Shown piece by piece: positions 8,930-16,672 of a DNA stretch of 64,000 nucleotides (its first letter is position 1; the number at the start of each line of letters is the position of its first letter). This DNA is from Bacteroides sp. CAG:545 (lineage in GTDB: Bacteria; Bacteroidota; Bacteroidia; Bacteroidales; UBA932). A model generated the notes under the pieces. That model made no database searches. It saw only the letters and a list, made by a program, of their open reading frames with translations, and was not told where the DNA came from. The position numbers were made by a program, and so were the translations under genes. The stretch spans positions 40,199 through 104,198 of the forward strand of contig HF996013.1 in the NCBI GenBank assembly GCA_000432515.1, read 5' to 3'.

Positions 8930-9252
8930 AGTCTGATCGGCTTTACTGTTATAGCACCTATAGTATCTATCTGACAGGTTGCCAGAAGAATTCCAAAATC
9001 GTCTTCCGGGTCAATCCGCAACAACACGGACTGAACCTGACGGTTCTCTCCTTCAGAAAGCATATTGGCAAAAACCGAAAAAAGATAGGGTGATTTATGC
9101 GGTTCCCGCTGAAGAGGAAGAGTAAGACTGACCGGATCCGCATCAGCTCTTTGCAGATATACACTATCATAAGAAAATGTGAAGGACTTATCATCCTCTT
9201 CAGTAAGCAAGCCGCACTTTATTCCGTGCAAATAGATTTCACACTGTCTCAT
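8926..9252 (-). CDS. hipS: HipS-like protein (stand-alone HipA N-terminal subdomain)
   Basis: The 108-residue protein matches the HipA N-terminal 'couple_hipA' domain. An N-terminal strand pair (GIKCGLLTEED) is followed by DPVSLTLPLQ, then FANMLSEGENRQVQ and DDFGILLATC. In the E. coli HipBST system the equivalent separate subdomain, HipS, is the antitoxin that neutralises HipT while HipB augments it. The start overlaps the hipB stop by 4 bp and the stop overlaps the hipT start by 4 bp, so the three products are probably translationally coupled. The antitoxin role is inferred from the family. Confidence 0.85.
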   Translation of the reverse strand: MRQCEIYLHGIKCGLLTEEDDKSFTFSYDSVYLQRADADPVSLTLPLQREPHKSPYLFSVFANMLSEGENRQVQSVLLRIDPEDDFGILLATCQIDTIGAITVKPIRL

Positions 9253-9440
9253 AACTGTACAATCAATTTAAGTCCTAGAACATTGCAAATAGCAAGATAT
9301 GTAGAAATCTTAGGATCCCCCTGTCCACGCTCTGCAGCAACCACAGTATTGATACTGATTCCCGCCAAATCGGCCAATTCCTTTTGAGTAATATTAAGGG
9401 CCTTCCTGCGTTCTTTTATCTGTATTCCTAAAGTCTTCAT
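9249..9440 (-). CDS. hipB: HipB-like XRE family DNA-binding protein
   Basis: The 63-residue helix-turn-helix protein (ITQKELADLAGISINTVVAA) is nearly all HTH_3 domain. The frame also has a GTG at 9446, but the ATG at 9440 (MKTLGIQIKERRK) is preferred because it leaves a longer leader after the predicted promoter. In this class HipB binds operators to repress its own operon and joins a HipB-HipS-HipT complex. Inverted TTCACA/TGTGAA sites flank the promoter immediately upstream. It is the first of three genes linked by ATGA overlaps. Confidence 0.88.
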   Translation of the reverse strand: MKTLGIQIKERRKALNITQKELADLAGISINTVVAAERGQGDPKISTYLAICNVLGLKLIVQL

Positions 9441-9441
9441 A

Positions 9442-9519
9442 TTCACAGCGGATTGGTAATTTCAAACAAAAGTAAAATTTTTATCTGAAAAATTCAAGAA
9501 ATTCACAATGTGCTGTGAA
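9442..9519 (-). promoter_or_regulatory. hipBST promoter with inverted-repeat operator sites
   Basis: On the minus strand a TTG (9495-9497) is separated by 20 bp from TACTTTTG (9467-9474), a full Bacteroidota promoter. Upstream of it lies the perfect inverted repeat TTCACA-N6-TGTGAA (9502-9519). Between promoter and start codon is TTCACAGC (9442-9449), which is the exact reverse complement of GCTGTGAA (9512-9519). HipB binding to these sites is inferred. Confidence 0.65.
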
Positions 9520-9536
9520 ATATCAGCATAAAGTCG

Positions 9537-11609
9537 TTATCTGTCACACAGGTAACGGAGCCAGAAGTCGTGGTTGGCTTCGAGGAAATGTTTCCCCTGG
9601 TAGCCGCGATAGCCGTGCATGCCGTCAGGGTAGATCATGAATTCGAACTTCTTGCATTGCCTGTGCAGTTCGTCGATGAGCTGAAGCGTGCTCTGGAAAT
9701 GTACGTTGTCGTCACCGGTTCCGTGAGTGATTTTCAGCATGACCGGCTCTACCGCAGATGTTTCCGCATAAGTGGCCGGATAAGAAGAGACGTAATTGAT
9801 TACACGGGAGGAGGCGTAGCCGTCCGGATTGGTCTGAGGCGTTTCCATGAAACGTTCGGTGTAATGGCTGTCATACAGAATCCAGTCATACACTCCCCCG
9901 CCGGCAATCCCGTAGTGGAAATCGTCAGAGGCGGTGAACAATAGCATTGTCGTCATGGTTCCGCCGAAAGAGAAGCCCTCGACTCCGATTTTGTCCCCAT
10001 TGACATAAGGCAATGATTTGAGATAACGGGCCCAAGCCTTGAAGTCCTCCAATTCCTTGCTGTTCAGATGCTTATAAATCTGGTCAAGGCCTGCTCTGCC
10101 ATTGTGGCCGGCAGCCCTGCAGTCGGCGGTAATCTGGATTATGTCATTGTCTGACCACCATTGGTTGGACAGAGAAGGCTGAATCCACCTTTCGCGCACC
10201 ATCGGAGTATCAGGTCCGCCATATATGTCCATGTGCACCGGATATTTGCGGGACGGATCGAAATTCTTCGGATAGACTATGTAGGCAGGAAGCCTGAGAC
10301 CGTCATTCTCAATATAGATGAGCTGGGGCAGCGCATAGTTCTGAGCATTGAAATCAGGCCCTTTCCTGTCGGCAACTACCATAACGGAAGAAGGCTTGGA
10401 GGTCTTCGCCAACAGGATCCTGTCAGGCGAGGTGAATGAAGAAACCGACGCCACGAAATATTTCCCGTCCGGCGAGAAACTTACGGAAGACACATTCAAC
10501 TCAGTATCAGTCAATGCATTGATCTGTCCTTCGGCGTTGACCTTATACAGGCAATGTCTTACTGAGGCGTCCCGGCAGGCAGTGAAATATACACTTCCGT
10601 CCTTGTCTGCCCTCAACAGGGAAATTCGCCAGTTCGGTCCGTCCGTCAGGCGTCTGAGCGTCTTGCCGTCATAAGAGAGGAAATAGATCTGCTGCCATCC
10701 TGTCTCAAATGAGCGTGCCATGTACAATCCCTTGTCAGTGAAGAGCATACCGTCTATCCAGTCAAGCCATGTTTCTGACTTTTCGGTATAAATATGTTTC
10801 TTGGAGCCGTCGATGGCTGAGACACTGTAAAGTTCCAATGTATTCTGTATGCGCGGCTCACGTGCAATGAAAAACTCCTTGCTGTCGGCACCCCAGAACG
10901 GAATTCCGAAATACTGGTCGTCATTTTCATTGAAATCGGCCCAGACTGTGTGAGGAGCACCGTCAGTAGAGATTTCATTGACATCCACTATTCCGATGCG
11001 GACACGCGGGTTCGGCTCGCCTGCTTTCGGGTATCTGGTATTTCGGAGCACGCCGTCCTGACCTGAGGGTGAATATATCGGGAAAACTGGCACGTCCGTA
11101 TTGTCGAAGCGGTAGAATCCGATTTTCTTGGAGTCCGGAGACCACCAGAACGCGCGGTACAATGATGGACGTCCAAGTATTTCTTCATAATACACCCAAG
11201 AGGCATAACCATTGAGTATCACCTCGTTGCCATCGAATGTAAGCCGTTTTTCCGTAGCGGAAGCGACATCATAGACGTAGAGGTCATTGTTTCTCGTGAA
11301 GGCGAAAGCGGAAGAGTCCGGCGCCCAGGTCCGGTTCACCGCGCCTTCCGGATCAGCAGGAAATGTGGAATACTTTGCAGGGGCCTTGATTCCGTGAATG
11401 GTCTTGCGGCTGGATGCGCGCACGGCAAATGCCTCTGAATCCGTGAACGAGCCGTCATAGGAAAAGGCAACTTTCTCATTGTCAAGCCATTTCCATGATG
11501 CAGGTATCTTAACGAACTCCTGGGCTGACATCTGCATTGACATTGTCAGAAAAACTGCCGCTACTGCGGCTATTCTGCCGGCAAGGGAGAGCAAATCATT
11601 GTTCCTCAT
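9537..11609 (-). CDS. S9 family dipeptidyl peptidase IV-like exopeptidase
   Basis: The 690-residue exported protein has an N-terminal signal peptide ending near MSMQMSAQ. A beta-propeller domain covers about residues 40-430 (repeats such as WAPDSSAFAFTRNNDLYVYD). The alpha/beta-hydrolase catalytic domain carries Ser in EGFSFGGTM, Asp in GTGDDNVHFQ and His in DGMHGYRG. DPP-IV enzymes remove X-Pro or X-Ala dipeptides in the periplasm. The nucleophile elbow reads G-F-S-F-G-G rather than the usual G-W-S-Y-G-G. Its start overlaps the helicase stop by 4 bp, so it is the last gene of the helicase-TrkH-sensor run. Confidence 0.9.
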   Translation of the reverse strand: MRNNDLLSLAGRIAAVAAVFLTMSMQMSAQEFVKIPASWKWLDNEKVAFSYDGSFTDSEAFAVRASSRKTIHGIKAPAKYSTFPADPEGAVNRTWAPDSSAFAFTRNNDLYVYDVASATEKRLTFDGNEVILNGYASWVYYEEILGRPSLYRAFWWSPDSKKIGFYRFDNTDVPVFPIYSPSGQDGVLRNTRYPKAGEPNPRVRIGIVDVNEISTDGAPHTVWADFNENDDQYFGIPFWGADSKEFFIAREPRIQNTLELYSVSAIDGSKKHIYTEKSETWLDWIDGMLFTDKGLYMARSFETGWQQIYFLSYDGKTLRRLTDGPNWRISLLRADKDGSVYFTACRDASVRHCLYKVNAEGQINALTDTELNVSSVSFSPDGKYFVASVSSFTSPDRILLAKTSKPSSVMVVADRKGPDFNAQNYALPQLIYIENDGLRLPAYIVYPKNFDPSRKYPVHMDIYGGPDTPMVRERWIQPSLSNQWWSDNDIIQITADCRAAGHNGRAGLDQIYKHLNSKELEDFKAWARYLKSLPYVNGDKIGVEGFSFGGTMTTMLLFTASDDFHYGIAGGGVYDWILYDSHYTERFMETPQTNPDGYASSRVINYVSSYPATYAETSAVEPVMLKITHGTGDDNVHFQSTLQLIDELHRQCKKFEFMIYPDGMHGYRGYQGKHFLEANHDFWLRYLCDR

Positions 11610-13051
11610 ACGAAATTTGAATCCTTGAAATTAACGAGATATACTTTTTCTGTCGCGCGGGTTAGCGCCGTGTAGAGCCATTTGTAGTCATCGACGGTGT
11701 ATTCGTCCATCCAGAAAGGATTGTCGATGAAAACGCATTTCCACTGACCGCCCTGGGACTTGTGACAGGTAACGGCATTGGCATATTTCAGCTGCAGGGC
11801 ATTGTAGAACAGGTCTTCGCGTACTGCCTCATAACGCTTCTTCTTGGAAGATATATGGGAATAGTCCTCGGAAACGCCCTGATACAGAGCGTTCTGCTGT
11901 TCGTATGTCAATGACGCCGACTCGGATTCCAATGTATCCAGGCACACTTTTGCGGAGATTTCCTGGTCGTCATAGTCAGGAAAGAGCAGCCGCGCCTGGG
12001 CGAAATGCAATCCGTATCTGTCTTCGTAATGGTTTATGGACAAGAGTTTTACGATATCGCCATTAGCTATGTAATCTATGCCCTTCACATCGGTCAGAAA
12101 CTGATAACAGTTCTTCACGACCATCAGTTTATCGTTGCGGACCAGACGTTCTTCTTTATATTGGACAGCCGAGCGGATACCGGCATTGTACCGGACTGCC
12201 CGCTTGTTGGAGCGACACAAGATGATGGTTTCGTCCTCCCCGTACTGGTCGAAGGCATCGGTAATCTTTTCGATAAGGTCAGCGCCGCCGATACGCTCGA
12301 TATCGTCATAACCGTCCACGTCAAGTTCCAGTTTCTCTACAGGAAAGAAGTTTCCTCCCGACTCGTAATCTTCTGATATCAAAGTTCTTAGAGACGTAGC
12401 ATTGGACAGTATCCCTGATGCCTGCTGCTGACGTACGACATCTGTAAGGGAAGACCAGTACACCCCGCCGAAACTGTTCATATATTCCGGAGCGAGGGCC
12501 GGGCTGTATTCGTGGCCGACAGGCGGAAGCTGTGCGGAGTCGCCAATCATCACCAGACGACAGCCGTTGCCGTTTCTGACAAATGTTACCAAATCCTCGA
12601 GCAGATTGCCCGTGCCGAATAGCGCAGTAGAATTCTGCCCGGAATTGTCAATGCCCACAAGCGACACCTCATCCACGACGAACAACGTGTCTTTCGCCTT
12701 GTTCGGGGCCAATGAGAACTGTCCGAAACCGTCTGATCCGACTGAACGCTGCCTGTAAATCTGTTTGTGGACCGTATGAGCTGGGCGTCCGGCATATCTG
12801 GAAAGCACTTTCGCTGACCGCCCCGTCGGAGCCAGAAGCACAGTAGGGATGCTCAGTTCTGTCAATGCACCGATTACGGCCGAGATTGCAGTAGTCTTAC
12901 CGGTACCTGCATAACCATTGAGTATCAATATGTCACCGTCATCTCCGGTAAGAAATTCGGCCATCTGATGCAGGAACGAGTCCTGGGACTCAGTCGGCTC
13001 GTACTGGAAATGTCCAAGAAACTTGTCGTATAGAAAATCAGCCTGCCCCAT
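11606..13051 (-). CDS. RecD/Pif1-like superfamily 1B DNA helicase
   Basis: The 481-residue AAA/UvrD_C_2 helicase has Walker A GYAGTGKTTA near residue 46, Walker B-type FVVDEVSLVG, and the C-terminal motifs TCHKSQGGQWKCVF and YTALTRATEKVYLV. It resembles the short RecD2/Dda-like ATP-dependent 5'-3' helicases of Bacteroidota, used in repair or replication-fork processing, and it lacks the long N-terminal extension of RecD2. The ATG shares one base with the TrkH stop (TAATG) and its stop overlaps the peptidase start, so translation is coupled on both sides. Confidence 0.85.
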   Translation of the reverse strand: MGQADFLYDKFLGHFQYEPTESQDSFLHQMAEFLTGDDGDILILNGYAGTGKTTAISAVIGALTELSIPTVLLAPTGRSAKVLSRYAGRPAHTVHKQIYRQRSVGSDGFGQFSLAPNKAKDTLFVVDEVSLVGIDNSGQNSTALFGTGNLLEDLVTFVRNGNGCRLVMIGDSAQLPPVGHEYSPALAPEYMNSFGGVYWSSLTDVVRQQQASGILSNATSLRTLISEDYESGGNFFPVEKLELDVDGYDDIERIGGADLIEKITDAFDQYGEDETIILCRSNKRAVRYNAGIRSAVQYKEERLVRNDKLMVVKNCYQFLTDVKGIDYIANGDIVKLLSINHYEDRYGLHFAQARLLFPDYDDQEISAKVCLDTLESESASLTYEQQNALYQGVSEDYSHISSKKKRYEAVREDLFYNALQLKYANAVTCHKSQGGQWKCVFIDNPFWMDEYTVDDYKWLYTALTRATEKVYLVNFKDSNFV

Positions 13052-14505
13052 TACTTGTTCCTCTTAGAAAAAGCCATTGCCACTACAGCGAGTATCGGAT
13101 AGATTTCGACACGGCCGAGGAACATATCGACAACGAAAATGAATTTGGCCATCACCGGAGCCGAATTGAAACTGCCCAATGTTCCCCAGTCGCCCAATGC
13201 GGGGCCGACATTGCTCAGAGCGGAGATGCAGGCGGCCACAGATGCGTCTATAGTCACGCCGGAGACAATGGACAATGCTACAGAGATGGCTATTGTCACG
13301 AAATACAAGGCTATATAGACAAGATGCGGATAGACTTCTTCATTGGTGAGAATATGGTTTCCGACATGGACCTGGTTTATGGAAGCTGGATGCAGAGCCT
13401 TCTTTACCTGCTGACCTATAGTCTTAAGCATCAGATAGATACGGTCCGCCTTCACACCTCCTGTGGTGGATCCCGCCATTCCGCAAGGAACGGAAATGAT
13501 GACCATCAGCACGGCTGCGAACGCCGGCCACGTATTGTTGTCGGATATCGCAAATCCGGTCGTGGAAATAGAGCTCACCACGTGGAAAATTCCGTTCATG
13601 ATAGAGTCTCCCCAAGAGAATTCAGATCCCTTCATTTTCAATGATATAGCCATCATCACTGAGGCTATCACTATCATCAGCGCGTAGAATTTCAGCACGG
13701 GACTCTTGAGCGGCTTGAGGCTGCGTGTGGCGAATACGACAAATATGAGTCCAAAATGGACAGAAGCCAAGAACATAAAGACTATGGTGATTATGTTTAT
13801 GGCATTGGAATCAAAGGAGGCGATAGACAGGTTCTTGGTGCTGAATCCTCCTGTGGCCACCACACTGAAGGCATGGTTTATGGCGTCGAAAGCCGACATT
13901 CCGGCCAGCCAGTAGCAGATGAATGCCGATATGGTAATTCCCAGATATACTGCGGCAAATACCCATACGGTCTTGTTCGTACGTGTCCGGTAACCTTCTT
14001 TGGAGAGCGAAGACACCTCCATATTGGTCAGCCGGAGCCTCATCGGACTGGAGGACGGGATAATCAGCAGAAGGAACACCACGACTCCCAAGCCTCCGAT
14101 GAAATGCGTGGACGAGCGCCAGAACAGCAGGCTGTCAGGCAGCTGTTCCACATCTGTCAATATGGTGGCTCCAGTAGTGGTATAACCTGATACCGCTTCG
14201 AAAAGTGCGTTGATTACCGAGAACGGGCCGCCCCAGAGAAGGTAAGGCAACATTCCGAAGACGAAGGACAGCAGCCATGACAACACGATGATCATATAAC
14301 CGTCCTTCAGGGTAATGTTGGAGGATTTGCGGACGAAGATGAACGGGAACACACCCACGATGAAGGTAATCGTGAAACTGATTATCATCGCGGCCAATGC
14401 GCTGTCGTTTCCTTCTGCCAATGAAACCAATATGGACAGAAACATAAAGAACGCACTGGCAAGCAGCGCGAACCCGACGTTTCTGGATATGACTTTAAGG
14501 TTCAT
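13051..14505 (-). CDS. trkH: TrkH family potassium uptake channel subunit
   Basis: The 484-residue membrane protein contains the four pseudo-repeat selectivity-loop motifs of Trk/Ktr/HKT transporters: SGYTTTGATIL, VVATGGFSTKN, SSISTTGFAISD and SNVGPALGDWG. It forms the potassium-conducting pore in the inner membrane and normally works with a cytosolic TrkA/KtrA NAD-binding subunit, which is not in this window. The start codon overlaps the stop of the upstream sensor-like gene (TGATG) and the helicase begins at its stop, so it is the centre of a tightly packed operon. Confidence 0.93.
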   Translation of the reverse strand: MNLKVISRNVGFALLASAFFMFLSILVSLAEGNDSALAAMIISFTITFIVGVFPFIFVRKSSNITLKDGYMIIVLSWLLSFVFGMLPYLLWGGPFSVINALFEAVSGYTTTGATILTDVEQLPDSLLFWRSSTHFIGGLGVVVFLLLIIPSSSPMRLRLTNMEVSSLSKEGYRTRTNKTVWVFAAVYLGITISAFICYWLAGMSAFDAINHAFSVVATGGFSTKNLSIASFDSNAINIITIVFMFLASVHFGLIFVVFATRSLKPLKSPVLKFYALMIVIASVMMAISLKMKGSEFSWGDSIMNGIFHVVSSISTTGFAISDNNTWPAFAAVLMVIISVPCGMAGSTTGGVKADRIYLMLKTIGQQVKKALHPASINQVHVGNHILTNEEVYPHLVYIALYFVTIAISVALSIVSGVTIDASVAACISALSNVGPALGDWGTLGSFNSAPVMAKFIFVVDMFLGRVEIYPILAVVAMAFSKRNK

Positions 14506-15359
14506 CAGGCCTGTTCCTCCTTGTTTTTCTCTATGGAATCACGTAGCATCTTCAGTCTCTTGCGGAGCTGCATGTTCTCGCCCGCCATCTCTGTTATGCC
14601 GTCATTGAGCTCGGAAAGCTGGTCGTCCCCTTCGAATTCGTAGGAGTATTTGCTCCCGAACGAACGGTAATTTTTCAGCCCCGTGAGCATCCTGTATATT
14701 GGGTTCACATAATAAGCCATCAGGAAGAACAGCAGCAGTACCACGAGCAGAAGTCCTACCGCCACGGCTACCGCTCCTGGGATAATGCTCCTGTAGAAGC
14801 CTCTTTCGAATGTCGCGGAATTCTTCTGAAGTTCATTGTAAATGGCAGTATTCAAGATGTTTATATCGGAACGCAACCTGTTGTATTTAGGCTGCAGCCT
14901 GTCGAAATACCACTCCCGCGCATTGATGAAATCAGAGAGTATGGCATGCTTCAACTCCAATGAGGTCAGCATATACGCCGAATAGGAATAGAGCACGGAG
15001 TCAGCCAACGGAAGCATTTTTTCCGAGGTCAATGAGGCCTTGAGGCTGTCGCAATGGTCAATGAAGTCGTTCTGTCTGAGTTCCGGCAGATGCTTTTCGG
15101 AATTGTCGCCGATTATGGCAAGGATGCCGAGATTGTAGGAGTTCGCCGCATCAGCAAGTTTCTGGGCGGCATTGATGCTACCGATATTGGCGGCAATCAG
15201 GTCTGAGACATAGCTGCTCATCCTGCTGTATTCCATTATTGAGATGAAGCTCGAGACAAGCAGAATCACGGCTATGGAACTGAGGCTCAGGACGAGCTTC
15301 ATTTTCATAGTCAGTTTGAATTCACGTATCCGTGTCCGCAGTTTTCTGAGAATTGTCAT
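14505..15359 (-). CDS. Two-helix membrane sensor-like protein without an output kinase domain
   Basis: This protein has a first membrane helix (LVLSLSSIAVILLVSSFISI) and a roughly 150-residue alpha-helical extracytoplasmic region like a four-helix-bundle sensor. A second helix (AVAVAVGLLLVVLLLFFLMA) is followed by a HAMP-like linker and a coiled coil that stops after about 60 residues. No kinase, cyclase or methyl-accepting domain follows. The frame opens at 15419, but a TATATTCG box ends only a few bases before it, so the ATG at 15359 (MTILRKLRTR) is the more likely start. Coupling to trkH suggests a role near potassium uptake, but this is inference. Confidence 0.65.
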   Translation of the reverse strand: MTILRKLRTRIREFKLTMKMKLVLSLSSIAVILLVSSFISIMEYSRMSSYVSDLIAANIGSINAAQKLADAANSYNLGILAIIGDNSEKHLPELRQNDFIDHCDSLKASLTSEKMLPLADSVLYSYSAYMLTSLELKHAILSDFINAREWYFDRLQPKYNRLRSDINILNTAIYNELQKNSATFERGFYRSIIPGAVAVAVGLLLVVLLLFFLMAYYVNPIYRMLTGLKNYRSFGSKYSYEFEGDDQLSELNDGITEMAGENMQLRKRLKMLRDSIEKNKEEQA

Positions 15360-15448
15360 AAACACAAATTTTGACCGTGCAGGAAACTGTTTTGGCGACA
15401 ATTTCTGAGCACCGTCCATTCAATCTGCGAATATAGCAAATTTTCAGA

Positions 15449-16147
15449 TTACTTCGAGCCGAAGATGTATGCGGAATTGTATTTGCGGACGAGACTCTTC
15501 AGACGTGCCTTAGCCTTGATCTGCATCGGTACGCCGACCAGTGTGCATGGGGCCATCACTGCCACAGCCGCCACTGTCCCCAATACAAGCACCGCCGCCG
15601 CTTCCCGATTGTCAGTGGAGTATTCTGTCAATACCAATGCCCCTGTTGCTGAGAGCAATGCGCCTCCTGCCCCGAATGAGAGGACCTTCCGTCCTGAGCT
15701 GAAGACTTTCACATTCTTCTTGTACACGACTACATCAGCCGGTGAAAAATACAGCCCTGCATCGGAAATGCTTATCGGCTGGTTGTCAGATGTAAAAATA
15801 TAGCCGCGCTTATAGGTCAATGTCCCTTCCACTTTCTTTCCCGAATGCAGTCCTGTTATCCTGACTCCTGAAGAAAGCACCGTCACATTCTCCTCTGACC
15901 CGGACGGGCGCGCCGACAGGATATTCAACGTATCCGGAGTCTGTGCTACTGGCAGTTCTCCGGCATTGGCCTCAGGCTGAACTCTTTGGGCCACTGGCAC
16001 TTCTCCGGCATTGGCCTCAGACTGAATTCTTGAGAGGGAACGACTCACAACTCGCGCACTGGCCTCAAACGCAGACGGAACCCCCATCATTACGATGGAC
16101 ATTACCGCAAACAATCTGTATATACGATTCCACATATACTCTGACAT
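15449..16147 (-). CDS. Exported protein of unknown function with a 15-residue tandem repeat
   Basis: The 232-residue protein has a signal peptide (NRIYRLFAVMSIVMMGVPSA; ATG at 16147 or 16135). An imperfect repeat built on EANAGE(V/L)PVAQ is followed by a beta-rich domain (about 75-165, GVRITGLHSGKKVEGTLTY) and two hydrophobic stretches near the C-terminus (ALLSATGALVLTEY, AAAVLVLGTVAAVAVMAP). I do not recognise a family with confidence. It lies 30 bp upstream of the frame opening of the sensor-TrkH-helicase run and may be cotranscribed with it. Confidence 0.6.
   Translation of the reverse strand: MSEYMWNRIYRLFAVMSIVMMGVPSAFEASARVVSRSLSRIQSEANAGEVPVAQRVQPEANAGELPVAQTPDTLNILSARPSGSEENVTVLSSGVRITGLHSGKKVEGTLTYKRGYIFTSDNQPISISDAGLYFSPADVVVYKKNVKVFSSGRKVLSFGAGGALLSATGALVLTEYSTDNREAAAVLVLGTVAAVAVMAPCTLVGVPMQIKAKARLKSLVRKYNSAYIFGSK
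15948..16036 (-). repeat. 45-nt in-frame tandem repeat, two copies
   Basis: The sequence starting ACTGGCA(G/C)TTCTCCGG recurs with a 45-base period (15948 and 15993) and diverges at a few positions. It encodes the EANAGE-PVAQ peptide repeat right after the signal peptide of the exported protein. Repeat number could vary by slippage. Confidence 0.75.
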
Positions 16148-16672
16148 TCATTTCACCCTACATAGATGCACCCGCTACGAAAAACGTTGCTCTTCACCTT
16201 GACATTTTTCCACATTGACCTTCTCTCGAGAACAACTTGGAACAACCTGCATTTGCAACATAACTATTAAGCACTCACTATCAGACAGTTAGGGCAATTC
16301 ATCAAATTCAGGTTAGACATAAAAACAGGTAACCTGGCATTACACATTTCACATATCATATTATCATTCAGGAACTTACGCCCGTAGTCCAACAGCAGGT
16401 TGTTCCAATAGTGTCAATACGTAACCGCGGAGACGCTTCCAAAACGCAAGAACAGGGGCGCAGACCAGACACGAACAAGAAGAACAACAAGTGCCGACCA
16501 AGGCCCTGCCAGTGGCGCCAAACATTGTCAGAAACAGGGAACAAGAATTCAGAGACGGACACAAGAATCTGATGACGCCAGGTGCAGAAACGCAAACAAG
16601 TGACTCGGCCGGGATACGGACAGAGCCACTTGATTATGATAAACGGAAAATGCCTGATTCTCTCAGATTAGG
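16148..16672. other. 525-bp gap without a recognised gene
   Basis: No known gene is visible. A plus-strand frame is open from the TAA at 16422 to a TAG at 16688 (possible GTG start at 16491), running into the 3' end of glnS. Its peptide is Gln/Arg-rich with no recognisable domain, and the minus-strand frames over the same stretch look like shadows. The AT-rich part (16160-16370) probably holds the promoter of the exported protein. Confidence 0.5.

Noticed and set aside
16376..16595. Two minus-strand frames of 60-75 residues in the gap before glnS
   Set aside because: Cys/Trp-rich low-quality peptides that look like antisense of the plus-strand open frame; no support for either.
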